Numbered from the stretch's first letter, positions 46,139-58,171 are shown. The stretch is 64,000 nt of DNA from Favolaschia claudopus (GCA_037176885.1 JAWWNJ010000030.1:744001-808000); one strand, 5' to 3'. Numbers and translations: made by a program. The notes: a model not told the origin generated them from the letters alone.

Positions 46139-46312
46139 TACTGTACCAACCTGTATGACTGAAACGCAAAATGGACCGTTACAGGCTGAAACGGCTGAAA
46201 CGGCTTACCAATCACCCTTTTATGGAAGGTGACCTGCCTTATTTGGGTGATTGGTAAGCAGAAACGGGCGTCCGTTACGCGTTACGTTTCAGTCATACAG
46301 ATTGGTACAGTA
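46139..46312. mobile_element. 174-bp foldback MITE
   Basis: 28-bp arms TACTGTACCAACCTGTATGA and inverse (one mismatch) with TA at the tips. A second, inner stem CTTACCAATCACCC pairs with GGGTGATTGGTAAG. Confidence 0.8.
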
Positions 46313-46708
46313 CGGCACGAGGGTATTATGTACACCGCCAAAGTACCGGCACGTTGCCGCTACCTGATTTGGACGGATCGCCGTGAGCTGCCGGCCCAGC
46401 TGATGTTTGGATGGCAATCATCTGGCTACCACCTGAGGTGCTCAGCTGGCTACAAGGTCATTTGCAGCTTGCCTACAGCTGAATACGAGACAACCCCCAC
46501 ACCTCTCTACAGCTAATTGTTACCCGCACCTAATTGCACATATAAAAAGAGGGATTTGGGCCGAGTCCAGAACAAATCTTAGCATTCACTTCCAAGGCTT
46601 TGAATTTCGAGAACCTTGTAACTCAACAAACTTCAAAAGTAGGTAGAGTCGTCGATGGAGACTGAGCGCGAACGGAAAACAGAAAAAACAACAAGTCCCC
46701 GCTCCCAC

Positions 46709-47142
46709 AGGATCCCTGATAATCCCTTTGGAGGCTAGGTCCCAAGGTCGGCCAACTTGTCAATTTTTGTCCGGACGATTTCAAGGCCCAAAATTTGATT
46801 TTTGTCCGGACGAGACCTGGCCTTCGATGACGTAATAGCCCAAACAGGGCAATTTTTCGCTTCCAGGACGGTAAAAACCCAAATTTTGCTCCTAAGCGGC
46901 TGTTTCTGACGGTTTTCGCCCAAACTCGTCCCGTTCAGCGTGATTCCGCCCGACAGAGGCAATTTCCGCCCAATTTCGGTCGGCCGAACCCGTCCCAATT
47001 TACGAATTTTGTCCGGACCAGAACCTAGCCATCCCCGCCGCCAGGGCCATTTTTTGTCCGGTTGGAACCTAGGTTTGAGGCCAAAATCTTTAATTTTTGT
47101 CCGGACCGGGGGCTAGGCTCCAAGGGTATTATCAGGGGTCCT
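46709..47142. mobile_element. MITE family C (8-bp target duplication)
   Basis: 434-bp element, ends AGGATCCCTGATAATCCC and AGGACCCCTGATAATACC, flanked by GCTCCCAC at 46701-46708 and 47143-47150. The word TTTTTGTCCGGAC recurs several times on one strand. Related in ends and duplication length to families A and B. Confidence 0.85.
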
Positions 47143-47150
47143 GCTCCCAC

Positions 47151-48424
47151 ACTCTGCCTGGAACACGCAATCAATCAACACGTGTCAACGTCCGATCATT
47201 CGATCACCATCATCATGTTCGTTGTCAAGTGTTACTGGTGTGACGAACCCCTCTTGCTTTCTCCCACCATCTTCCTCTTTTCCCCCTCCCTGCTCCGCCG
47301 CCATCCTCGCCCATTTCTTCCTTAGAACGGTCAAGGTTCAAGCGACTCAATATCCTCAACACCTCAATCCCCTCAGCGCTTCAACCGACTTTACAGTGAC
47401 TCTGCTCAAGTGCCGAATCTCCTCAAGCCTCAAGTCGTCTCATCCCTCAAGTTAACTTCTGTCATTCAAGTCTCCTCCAAAGTCCTTTCTCAAAATTCCC
47501 CCACAAGCTCCTCTTCAAGCTCGTTCTCTCCTCAAGATGACGTTGCCTCTCAAGTCTTCAATTCGCACCCGCCACTATCCCTTGGCAAGACGTGTCAAGT
47601 CCTTTTTCAGGTTCCTCAAGGCATGAGCAGGTCGGAGAGCGGTGTTGAGGGTCGTCATCTGGTAGTCTGGTATGCATTTGTTCATATATATCCCTGTCCT
47701 TCTATACTTGTCTTCGTGAAATGAATATTATTTGCTCATTATGATTTTTTTTTGTTTTTGTCGCAATTTTTTCGTGAATCCAGAACCTGAAGAAGAGGAT
47801 GTTGTACACATAGAGCAGTACATGGACTCTACCTAACTCGCCAGCTGGCCGCCAGCCCGACTGGCGACACGCTGGACCCATTTGAGACGTCAGGTGGAAA
47901 CCAGCTTTCCGTTGCCTGGCTAACGGCTGATCCGGTTATGTGTTGGAGGTGCCGCGGCCACCTGACCGGCACATGGCCGACCGTTGCCGGTGTAAGGGGT
48001 GTGTTAACCCTTAATTAAGACCTAACATCTTCTTTAGCTGAAGCTAAGGGTTAAAGTTAAGACCAAGTTAACCCTTAATGAACTTGACCCTTAACTCTTA
48101 GGTTCAACACTGCAACTCCTTTGTTCCAACTTGCCATGAGCCTGATCGAACCTCGGCAGGCCTCACGGCTGCTGATGTGTAGCTGCCGAAAATTTTTCGG
48201 ATCGCGGCTTGACCCCGGCGAGACGCCTGTTGGAGACTCCGCTAGGACGCTCGAGGACGGGTGTGTACGCGGCAATTGCGGTTGTCTGCCGCTGAGTGAG
48301 GTTCATCCTATGGGAATTTTGGAACAATTATTCTTGTCTCTAGTAGCAGAAAACTCTCCCTGAATAAAAAGTAATACCTAAAGGAAAAATATCTCCTCTC
48401 CATCAAAGCTTAGATGTTTACACC
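47151..48424. other. Spacer with a CTCAAG-rich patch
   Basis: 47330-47620 is pyrimidine-rich with CTCAAG/TCAAGTC every 10-20 bases. 48000-48110 repeats TTAACCCTTAA on both strands. Frames through these are low-complexity. No gene recognised. Confidence 0.4.
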
Positions 48425-48432
48425 GTTGGCAC

Positions 48433-48868
48433 TAGTGCTGCCGGGAGCTGAGTTGGAGCTGAACTCGAGTTGATTGCCCATCAGCTCGCTGTCAGCTCGA
48501 GTTGAGCGGAGCTGGCTCAGAGCTGATACCAGATATGGGAATCTACTGTCCCAGGGTTCATCTTTCCACCCGAAGGGCAAAATTTCAGGGGAGAATGGAC
48601 CAAATTTTTATGTGGAAGGTTCTCCTGAGCTCTCTTAAGCTCAAACTGCTTTTTTTACGTCGAAAACGGCCAAGAAACGGCCAATACAGGAACTGGGTAG
48701 GGAGTGTGATGTCACTCAGTTACTCCGCCGGAAATGTCACGTCGTCCGCTTTGGGTGACGAGGGTGGAGTCGAGGCAAGCTGGCATCACCTCGAGGTGCC
48801 GCTTTTGGGAAGGGGTCGAGTTGGAGTTGAACTCAGCTCGGAGCTAGCTCCAGCTTCCGGCAACACTA
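48433..48868. mobile_element. 436-bp hAT MITE (8-bp target duplication)
   Basis: Ends TAGTGCTGCCGGGAGCTGAG and CAGCTTCCGGCAACACTA, flanked by GTTGGCAC at 48425-48432 and 48869-48876. The subterminal AGCTCGAG/GAGCTCAG words match those of the larger hAT element at 55956-58020, so it is probably mobilised by the same transposase type. Confidence 0.9.
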
Positions 48869-49079
48869 GTTGGCACCGCGTCGAAAAGGATAATCGGGAA
48901 AAAGTACTATGGGAAGTCACCCAGTAGGCCACTTGGTTTAATTGAAGTTTAAGGCTCTGTTTAACATCACGTATTGATGGCGTACCCGTGGGAGATCACA
49001 GCTGATGGCGTACCCGTGGGAGAGTAGGCACATTGCACAGCCATCCACTTTTCGGGAACCTCAGACAAAAGGGCTCCCC

Positions 49080-49175
49080 CAATAAATAAATTTGCGACAC
49101 TTGTTTTGATGCAGATGGAGTCGATTGGGGCCCCATCAGTTTTTGGGGGGTGGCATCAGATGGCGCCGCCACTGT
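49080..49175. mobile_element. CAGTGGCGGC MITE end, cut by the hAT insertion
   Basis: About 75-95 bp of the right end (GGCATCAGATGGCGCCGCCACTG). The 8-bp duplication of the neighbouring hAT element, ACTGTAGA, consists of this end plus its TA, so the hAT jumped into the MITE's edge. Confidence 0.8.
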
Positions 49176-49179
49176 AGAT

Positions 49180-52100
49180 AGTGCTGCCGCGAGGTGAGGC
49201 CGAGGCACCTCAAGGTGATGAGCCATCAACCTTGGTGCACCTTGAGGTGACATCACCTTGCCTCAAGGTGGGGCCGAGGTCGAAATGGAAACCGGGTGTC
49301 CCACGGTCGAGATTTCCTCTCGTCTTTCCTCGTATTCGCTCGTTAGCACTCGAGAACAACTAGAAAAATGTACAACAAAGTAAAATGGACTATTGAACAT
49401 GAAAGCAAGATAAAATACAGGGGTTGGTAAGTAAAAAATCAAGATACAAGTAATTAGTCGGTGTTTACAGCCGAAATGAAGTACAAGTTGGGCGAAGATA
49501 ATTATTGTGACGAAGAATACGAGGAATTAATAAGGTCTTCAAGATCATCCGTTCGGCCTGCAGCAAGTAGAGTATCAATTACTTTTGGGTCCACGTCAAT
49601 GATCGAAAGTTCCGCCTCAGTCGCGACCAAATCGTCCGTAAAGGTTAGGCGATCTTGCCGATAGATGAACTTGAGGATCTGGAGCATTTCAAACATTTTT
49701 GGGGAGAGGTTGTTGCGTCGTAGAGTGTCGGTTTCCTTGCTGGAGGACAAAACTCGCTCGCAAGGGACAGCGGATGCTTGAACTGGCAGGACATCAAGCG
49801 CAACACAGAAGAGGTACTTGAATTTGAATTCGCGACGCTAAGAATGAGAAATGAGAGTAATAATAAAGTACTAGACCAGCTTACCTCCCAGTATGCGACG
49901 AGGTTGAAATTTTCGATCTCAGGATTTGTCTCATCAAGGAGACCCTCCGCTTCGTAAGCCGAAAGCTCGTCGTCGACGATCCGCTCATCCTCGAGCACTG
50001 CACGGCGCTCTGCCTCTGCCAAATCCTCTGCCGTTTGTGCCTCGGCGGAAGGTGTGGGAGCCGGTGCATCAATGTCCGGGTTGGACAATGATTTTGAGAG
50101 CGCGTTGAACCTCGCAAAGCCGGACGAAAGAGCCCGCGCACCGTGTGACGACGATGATGCGGCTACAGTGCGCCGACCTGCGGTTGCTGGAATCTGTCCC
50201 GCAGCGAGGTTAGACTCTCGATTCCGCGCCTCCTTGCGGAACTCCAGCATCTGCCAAATTTAATCAGTAAAGATCAACATAGACAGTGATTTGACTGACC
50301 GAACCACGGATTGCCTTCCTCGCGTTATCTGCATCAGCTGCAGACCAATGCTCCCGAATCCACTCAGGTTTAATGGACGGGTTCAAGACTAAAGTGGAAG
50401 ACTGTTTAAATAAATCACCGGGCAAAACAATCTTACTCACTCATGGCAGTTGCATAGATTTTGGTACGCCGGGACACCTTGAGATACTCATCGAGCTTGT
50501 CAATCATGGCGTTGATAGCGAACCCCAGCTTGTCAAGATCGGCAGCCAGGTTTGTGAGCATCACGATGAGCTGTTCGTACATGGGCAAGACAAACGAGAG
50601 GGTCGGTGTCTGTTCTCCGGAAACAATCTCTTGGATGGTGTGGGGAATGTGAAGAATTCGTCGGATGTCGCAAAGAACCCCGAAGACTTCTTGACGGAGT
50701 CGATAATCGCAGATGTCAGTGTGCTTCGGGTCATCCAGGAACTTGTCGACAGCCTGAGATGTAAAGTTAGGATATTTAGACAGAGAGAATATAAGTGATA
50801 GATACACGAACCAGATACTGCTCAATAAGACGATCTATCATCAAGAAGGTCGCTGACCACCGTGTCTCGACATCTGTCCCGCCGCTGCGAAACCGCCCGC
50901 CTCATTTCCGTCAACGATGGTTTTCTCAAAGTTCTCGCGGCGCTGGCCCGAGGCTCGGCATTGTGTAACAAGGGAGCGTGCGGATGCGACGGGATCGGAA
51001 TTGATAGCGTCCCAATAGAGCAAATTCTCAAAGAGAGATTGGGGAATGATGTCCCCGTTACGATCGAGAACAATATCCGGTTCGTATGTTGGGAACTCAG
51101 TAATTTCCGACAACCCAGCCTTGACTGCGAGATTAATGACATGGGGGAAACAGCTAGGCAGTGGACCAGTTGAGAAGGGAGACGAGAAATCATGGGAAAA
51201 AGCCGCACCGTATACGATCGCCTTCGTCGTCGAATGGAATGCCAATTGCGTGGAATTCATCGCCTATCCGGTCCAATGCGGTGTTGTTGTTCGACGCATT
51301 GTCGCAGGTGATCATTCCCATCTATTTCAGTGTTAGATACTGCAACGAGGTTCAAAAGTCAAGGTACCTTATGCAAACAGCCTATTTCTTTGACAATTTG
51401 CACGAAGATTTTTCCGATATTTGCACCCGTATGACTGCCTTGAATATGACGAAAGGCAACAAGCCTCGTCTTGAGCACCAAGCGACCCGGTTCGTCACGC
51501 ACGAGGTAATGAGCGGTGACCGCCATGTGCGACGCTAAGTTGTACTGGCTCCAGATATCAGTCGTGAAGGAAATCCGCCCAACAGCGCTCTAGAATACAC
51601 GGTTTAGATACTATTGTGTTATCAAAGACGAAAGACCTTACCTGAATTTCCTTGATCATCTTGTCATACTCAATCTGAAAGCGCGCGGTGATGAGGTCCG
51701 CCATCTTTGTGCGGTGCGGAATGTCGTCGTCGTCCAGCTCAGTGCCGATGAACAAGAGCAGATCTCGAAGCTCCGGGCAATCAACAACATCAATAGACTT
51801 GACGCCATGAATACGCGATAATAATAAAAAATGGTAATGAGAAGCTTACCTGATCGTCAACAGCAATCCATCTCACAAGGCGCTCGTAGAAGCCCGGCAG
51901 AGAAAACTCCTCGCGTTCGCCGGGGGAATTAATGGTCGCAGCCCCGAGTTGTTCCCAGCCTTTCAGGTGCTTATGGAATACAATCTCGCGCCAAACCTTC
52001 AAGTGCGCTGCCTTGAGGTGATCCCTGATAACAGAAGTCTGGCCATCGCAATTTTTCCAGACCTTCCACTTGTCAACCCTAAAAGGATAATCATTGATAT

Positions 52101-53232
52101 GTACGTCTGAACAGAATAAAATAAGATTTACTTGCAAAAACGACAGGAAATGTGCGAGAATTCCGTTTTACTCGGCCGTTCGGTTGACCAGTTGATATTC
52201 TCGCGAGGCGAGGTGGGCGCTGCATCCGATGTTTCACCCCTTACAAAAAACCAGACGTCCGTAGCGAAGTTGGTAGATGCCGCAGGTTTGTCCAAAAGGG
52301 AGTTGTAATCGACTCCGGGAATATTCACGAGAGACGGATGAAAGACAGGCTCGGATGTGTTGGGAGTAGCAGATGATGGTCCAACACCAAATACAGAGGG
52401 CGTAGTCGAAACAGACCCGGGATCGACGCGTCTTCGCGTTGACCGAGACGGTACAGAGGTGTCCTCGGGCCGTTTGCGCCTTTTTCGTTTACGGGTCTGG
52501 GAAGCAGCCGGAACCGTGTTGGTGACGTTTGCTAAAGGCTCACTCTGCGGAGCAGGGCCAGCGGAAGGTGCGGCGATGTTAAACGAAGCCGGGAAACTGT
52601 TCTGGAAGGCAAACTCGGGTGTGGAAGCGAACGGCGGATTTGGGCCAAAACTGGGCAGCACATGTGGTGGCGGAAAAGCAAAGGGCGGCCATTGACCTTG
52701 GACATGAGGGGAAGGATATGAGTTGTAGTGGTGGTTGTTGCGAAGGGGAGTCTGTGTCTGCGCGAAACAAACACAAGATTGTGGATTGCCGCAGCGACAA
52801 GTCGTCGATGACATAGAGAAGTGGGGGAAAAGCAGATGTATTTGTTGGGGTATTTATACAGTTCGCTGTGAGGCTAACCGAAAGACTTTCACCATACCTG
52901 AGCGTCATAACCCAACCCAACCCCAACCTCCTCCTGCATCGTTCTGCGTGTTTCAGGGATCTACGTGGCGCGCCAGTGGTGGAGTAGCGACGTCATCCAG
53001 CACGAAAATCGGACAAGTTGAAGGGCGGAACGGCGAGAGCAGCGAGCGGGATGAGGGAGAGAGCAGAGCGCGACGCGTCTGTCACCTCGTGTAGCTGACA
53101 GTCACGTCGTGGGTTTTGGAAGCATGCCTTGAGGTGCTGAGGTGATGGACCTCGACTTCCAAATATGGGAAGCGCATCAAGGTGAGGTCACCTCGCCTCC
53201 CCTCCGAGGGCCTCCACCTCGCGGCAGCACTA
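49180..53232. mobile_element. Full-length hAT transposon (4053 bp, 8-bp target duplication)
   Basis: Ends TAGTGCTGCCGCGAGGTG and CACCTCGCGGCAGCACTA, flanked by ACTGTAGA at 49172-49179 and 53233-53240. CCTCGAGG/CACCTCAAGG words crowd both subterminal regions. One multi-exon transposase gene fills the interior. Confidence 0.93.
49502..52814 (-). CDS. hAT transposase with BED zinc finger, near-intact
   Basis: Reads inward from ATG 52812-52814. A P/Q-rich head (MSSTTCRCGNPQSCVCFA, basic RKRKRRKRPE) leads to a BED finger split by an intron (ISCRFC, then WKVWKNCDGQTSVIRDHLKAAH). The RNase H-like core has SFTTDIWSQYN (Asp), MITCDNASNNNT (Asp), RCFPHVINLAVKAG and ETRWSATFLMIDRL. The C-terminal dimerisation domain has ALDVLPVQASAVPCERV, KMFEMLQILKFIYRQDRL and DDLEDLINSS. 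Exons join at canonical GT-AG sites, for example GGTAAATC...TTTTAG near 52130 and GTAAGCTT...GTCAAG near 51840. Only one disruption was seen: around 50903 the frame slips by one base between GNEAG and the DVETRWS segment. If that is a sequencing error, the element would be autonomous. Confidence 0.85.
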
Positions 53233-53292
53233 ACTGTAGAGGAGGGTCACGTGACACGTCACTCCGCTGTCACAACACACAAGCTTAAGCAC

Positions 53293-53631
53293 AGGACCTG
53301 GGATTATCCCCGTAACGGCCTGATTTTCTGGGAGCCAAAAAGTCAGGACAGATCCGAGCGGAAAAAGTCAGGATTTACACAGGCCTTGACCCCAAATTTT
53401 GCGAAAATCGTCAGGAATTTTGCATCAAACCAAGATTTCGGCCGAAATCGGGCAGTTTCGGAGACGTTTTCGAAAATTTTATTCCGTTGCCGCGGTTTTC
53501 GTCAGGATTCCGACTAGGCCTTTGCATCCAAAGGAGGTCAAAAGTCAGGATTTCGTACAGGCCAAATCGCCAAAATTTTCGAATTCGGTCAGGATTTGCA
53601 TCAGGCCTTCACCTGTATAATCCCAGGTCCT
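53293..53631. mobile_element. MITE family A, copy 2 (8-bp target duplication)
   Basis: 339 bp, very similar to 4132-4469 in the same orientation, flanked by TTAAGCAC at 53285-53292 and 53632-53639. Substitutions between copies are few. Confidence 0.93.
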
Positions 53632-53732
53632 TTAAGCACCCGGCCCTACGGAACGTCACCTTGTGTTATTCGCAAGCTCAGGAGTGCCCGCATTTTGCGA
53701 CTGTGCTTCATTCATGTTCATTTAAATCTATG

Positions 53733-53916
53733 TGTTAGCGTAGTAGCCTCAGTTACGGAGCGGAGAGCAAAAAGTAACTGAGGCTGTGCAAGTCTCGTAA
53801 ACGACCAAATACGGAAGTATGTACTCTACTTGGAACGAACGTCGTGGTATGTCGGGATGAACAAGAATGAAGGTATGTATGAGTATTAAAATGAGATATA
53901 CCGTATAATGCTAACA
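53733..53916 (-). mobile_element. Copia LTR (184 bp) with hairpin
   Basis: On the minus strand it starts TGTTAGCAT directly after a purine tract (CTGAGGGGGAG) and ends CTAACA. Arms GCCTCAGTTAC (53746-53756) and GTAACTGAGGC (53774-53784) form an 11-bp stem near the LTR 3' end. Confidence 0.8.
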
Positions 53917-53923
53917 CTCCCCC

Positions 53924-55600
53924 TCAGACCGGCAGACCAAGACCGTTGGATAGGCGGGCTGTACGCGTGGCTTCAAGAGCCTTGGTGAACAAATCCGCAA
54001 GATTCGCGTCGGATGGGATCCAGGAGAGGGAAATGACGCCGAGGGCAACGGAGTGGCGGATGAAGTGGTAGGGCAGGGCGATGTGCTTGGTGGGTGCATG
54101 GAATGAGTCATTCTTTGCCATCGCAATTGCTGATTGGTTGTCGACGTGAAGAACCGTAGGGATTTTGAATTCGCCAAATAGCTCCCCCATAAACTGACGA
54201 ATCCACATCGCCTCCTTCGCTGCTCGCGTCATCGCAATGTACTCTGCCTCCGCCGTCGACAACGCCACCACCGACTGCTTCTTAGCACTCCAGCAGATAG
54301 CGCCGCCATACAGCGCAAACGCGTACCCGGACATGGAACGCCAATGCAGGACCTCCGAACCCCAGCTGGAGTCCGAATATCCGACTAGGCCGTCGTCCGT
54401 GCCGCCGTAAGTCTGCCGCACATCGATGGTACCTTTGAGATAGCGCACGACGCGTTTAGCAGCCTCCCAGTAGACACGGCCGGGGTTGGAGCGGAATTGG
54501 GATAGAAGTCGCATTGCCGTGCATACCAACCTTTATGCGCAGCAGTAGCGAGAAGAATGTTGCGCGAGGTGGGCTTGAGTACTGGTGCGAAGGTTTCGGC
54601 GTGAAAACCAAGTGCGCCTTGGAGGTCGCCGCGGACACAGATGCGAGCCTTGTGTTGTTTAACGTTGCCGGCTTCGTCTGTCTTGTTTGCGAATACCCAT
54701 TTGAGCGGAATGACGGGAGTGCCGTTGGCTTCCTCGCGCGGAACGACGGAAAAAGTCTGATGATCGGTAAGTGTTTTCACCTCAGTTTTCATCGCATCAT
54801 CCCATTCCGGCCAGATCTCACTGCGCTTTGCTTGCGCAAATGAGCGGGGGACCACTGCGGCTGCGTATGCAACACCTGCGCGCAGGGTCGGGGTGTCCGG
54901 GACTTGAAGTCCAGGGACGAATTTTTTTGCCTCAGTCCCGCTGTTCCCTCGCCGCTCTGCAAACGACAAACATAGGCCGACGGTTTACGAACGCGTCGGA
55001 AACGCTCCTCCCCCACATCGCTAGCGGTCTCGGATGCCCTTGCGTCGGGATCGTTTGCTGCGATGTCCTCGGCCGTAAACGTAAGAGTTCGTGTCGGCGG
55101 AGTTGTGGGTTGAGAGGTAGGGTTTGGGGTCTCCCCCTGTGCCGTAGATGACTTGGTGGGGGCTGGTGGAGGGTGGTGGTGGGAAGTGGGTCAGAAGGTG
55201 TGCTTCCATCTGTGCGCTGCTGCGTTGATTTATCTTCACTAACGGGAATTAAAATCTCTCCCCCATCAGGATTATCACCAGAAAATGCAGTCTCGTCGTC
55301 GAAACGAACGTTCCGCTCGACAGTTACTGTACCGGCCAATAAACCTTGTGACCGTCAGGAGTTTCCATGCTCGGTCCCACCCACTTGCCCTCGACACCGA
55401 CTGCGTCGATCTTTGTGCCGCCGTAGACGCGTACCCACACCCTGCACCCGAATTTCCGCGCGCGACTCAGGTCGGGTTTCTCGCCTGTCATGACTTCGTA
55501 CGGTGATTTTGGTGCGGTTTTCTTGGTGGGAGTGCGGTTGCGTAGCCAGACGACGTAGAGAACGGCGCATTTTTTTCCCACGGTGTTTCACTTTTTTCGG
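53924..55600 (-). pseudogene. Ty1/Copia integrase-RT-RNase H fragment 3, with internal deletion
   Basis: Order from right to left: integrase tail (VVWLRNRTPTKKTAPKSPYE, ARKFGCRVWV, TVERNVRFDDE), variable linker, reverse transcriptase start (EWDDAMKTEVKTL, VIPLKWVFANK, KARICVRGDLQG), then RNase H (SDSSWGSEVLHWRSMSGYAF, STAEAEYIAMTRAAKEAMW, HVDNQSAIAM, ADLFTKALE). The catalytic YVDD segment is missing: ARQCD runs directly into sequence from beyond it, with a frame change near 54500. The left side meets its LTR; the right side is cut by the pogo-like element at 55617. Confidence 0.9.
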
Positions 55601-55955
55601 GTCTGAAAAAATAAAATACAGTCGAACCTCTCGTAACCCATACTCCTATCAAGCCATACCCCCTCTTAACCCATAGAAATCTTGAAAAACCATGGTGGTT
55701 TGCAGGGAAATTCCATAATTTTCCGGTAACCCATAACCCATAGCCATTTGAGTCGAAAACCCATAGTGAACATGCCCTAAAATGGCAATTTTGGCTCCTC
55801 GGACCTCGGTTATCGACGGATTATGTCAGCGGATCCGTCGAATATCATGGTCCGACGACTTGCCGACGACGGTTATGAACCATCGGCTTGGTCGGGAATC
55901 TACATCAACTTAAGACGAAAAAGTAGTGCGCAAGCTGATCATGCGTAGATTTGGT

Positions 55956-58020
55956 TAGTGCTGCCGGAAGCTGGAGTTAGCTCCGAGCTGAGTTCAGCTC
56001 CAACTCGGCCCGTTACCATAAACGGCACCTCGAGGTGATGCCAGCTCGCCTCGCCTCGGCCCCCAAAACAGGCACTGTGACACTTTTGACAGCGTCACTG
56101 AGTGACTGGCGCGTCAAGCACAATCCTCGTCCTCCCGCTCACCGGTTAGCGCGTTCCTGCCGCGAACCAATCCTCCTATGATTCACCTCAACCTCGCTTG
56201 GCGTCGACGTCACCGCCTGGCTGCTACGGAGAATGCGAAACGCCCCACACAGAGCTGGAAATATGACGCAAAGGTGGCGCGTCGGGATAGTGCGTTGGCG
56301 CACTCAGGGTCCAAGGTACGCGCAATAGATACCTCCGAAATGTTATATATATTGCCCCAATTATACTCCATTCCAACCCTCCCTCTTGTGAACTCCCATG
56401 GCCTCGCCGTCCTGCCAATGCGGCAACCCGCAGGCATGCACTTGCTACATCCAACCCCCGCGTCAAAACAATTTCACAACGAATTCCTACCCCACGCCCA
56501 ACGTCTTTGGCTCCTGGCCTGGCTCTCAGGCTCATGCCATGCCTCTCCCGCCTCAAGCTTTCATCCCCGGATTGCCGTATCCTCCACCACCTCCCGTCAC
56601 TTTCGGCCAGACTTACGGCTTTCAAAATACATACCCCGCCTCATTTAACACCGTGATTCCTCCCCCTTCCTCTGCGGCAACCCATGCACCATTTGTCGAC
56701 GCGACTAACACGATTAATGCCGGCCTCGCTCCGCCACAGCGCAAGAAGAAACGTAAAGCGAATCCCAACGCTAACTCGGCAGCTACATCGCGCACCCGTC
56801 GCCGCATCGACCCCAACTCCACCTCCGAACCGGCTGTGTTCGGGGTCGGTCCGTCTGACCCAAATGTTGCAGCGGCAGCAGCTGCCTCTGAATCAGTTTC
56901 CCATCCTTCAATCCCTCACCCCAACTTCGGCTCTTTGGTCAATCAATCTTCGGCATCCGGAGACGATGCAACTGATGTTTGGTATTTTGTTCGAGGCGTT
57001 CACGGCGCTTCTGCGCCAACCGTCGCACCAGAACCAACGGAAATGAAGGAAGATCGACCGGATAAAAAGGTGCCGCTCGTGCCCAGAAATCTGGGTTTGC
57101 GAAGCTTGGTGCTCTTGTAAAAGAGCTGTCTGCTTCCGACATCGAATCCCCACCGAGTACTCGAAGTCCGCAGCCGCTTTCGGAGGAAGAGCAAGTAGAG
57201 GCAGAGCGCCGTGCTGCTGCCGAAGATGAACATATTGTCGATGCGGAGCTGAATGACTATGAGAAGGAGGGTTTGCTGGGAGGCTCGGACCCAGAGTATG
57301 AGGACCTTGACTTGCTCCGCTACTGGGAGGTGAGTTTAAGTATGTTCTTATACAATGTTGGTCTGAAAAATGTTGCAGGCTCGTCAATATCGGTTCCGTT
57401 ACCTATTTCGCGTGGCGCTTGATGTATTGCCTGTTCAGGCTTCTGCGGTACCATGCGAGCGTGTTTTCTCTTCCAGCAAGGACACAGATGCCTCCCTACG
57501 CAACAGTCTCTCCCCCGAGATGATGGAAATGCTCCAGATTCTCAAATTTATTTATCGACAGGATCGCATCAAATTTTGCGAGGACTTCGTCGTAACTGAG
57601 GAAGATCTGTCTGTTGTTGATATTGACCCTGATGTAGCAGAAAGGTTGATTGCGGCAGGGCGTACTCAAGAGCTTGAGGATCTTATAGAATCTTCCTGGG
57701 CTTCGCCCGTTTGATTTTTGCGTTGTATTCACTTATATAATCATTGTGCTTTGTATTGTTCCATAATTTACTCATAAACTGTATAGTCTTTTATTGTGCA
57801 TATGTTTATTGTACTTATTGGAGAATTGTAGCACATTTTAGAGGTGCATACGAGGTCAAAACAGTGCAATGCAGCTCAAAACGAGGAGACGGGGAACCGT
57901 GGGACGGAAACTTCCATTTATGGATGTCAGCTCCGAGCTGCCTCGGCCCAACTCCGAGCTCGAGCGAGCTGATGGGCAATCACCTCGAGCTCAGCTCCAA
58001 CTCAGCTCCCGGCAGCACTA
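55956..58020. mobile_element. Deleted hAT transposon nested in the pogo-like element
   Basis: 2065 bp, ends TAGTGCTGCCGGAAGCTG and AGCTCCCGGCAGCACTA, exact 8-bp duplication GATTTGGT at 55948-55955 and 58021-58028. It keeps both ends of a transposase gene but not the middle. Confidence 0.93.
56398..57714 (+). pseudogene. hAT transposase with BED finger and catalytic core deleted
   Basis: 56398-57060 encodes the P/Q-rich head related to the 52.8-kb gene (MASPSCQCGNPQACTCYI, APPQRKKKRKANP, FGVGPS, DVWYFVRG). After a junction near 57068 the sequence jumps to the C-terminal third (SGFAKLGALVKELSASD, AERRAAAEDEHIVDAEL, DLDLLRYWE). An intron (57331-57377, GTGAGT...TTGCAG) follows, then the dimerisation domain (LPVQASAVPCERVFSSSK, MMEMLQILKFIYRQDRIKF). 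The junction is out of frame. BED finger and all catalytic residues are gone. Confidence 0.85.
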
Positions 58021-58171
58021 GATTTGGTTTAAAATCTGTGTTGACACCTATTTATTTAAAGAAAATATTGAATTTAAATATTATGTAATGCCCCCATCAA
58101 CCCATACCCTCTCATAACCCATAGCCTTGGCCATCCACCGAGAGGTATGGGTTAAGAGAGGTTCGACTGTA

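Larger units (their letters stand above)
55619..58169. mobile_element. Pogo-like TIR element split by a hAT insertion
   Basis: Ends CAGTCGAACCTCTCGTAACC and inverse CTCTTAACCCATACC type, TA on each side (55617-55618, 58170-58171). AACCCATA recurs at least eight times near the left end, as in the 166-bp MITEs. Without the nested hAT (55956-58020 plus one 8-bp duplication) it would be about 480 bp and non-coding. Confidence 0.85.

Noticed and set aside
47062..47724. Ser/Gln-rich frames near 47.3 kb
   Set aside because: Produced by the CTCAAG-rich DNA patch; no start context, splice structure or motif supports a gene.
45900..48110. TTAAGGG/TTAACCCTTAA words suggesting telomere sequence
   Set aside because: Irregular spacing and wrong unit for basidiomycete TTAGGG arrays; more like MITE subterminal words.
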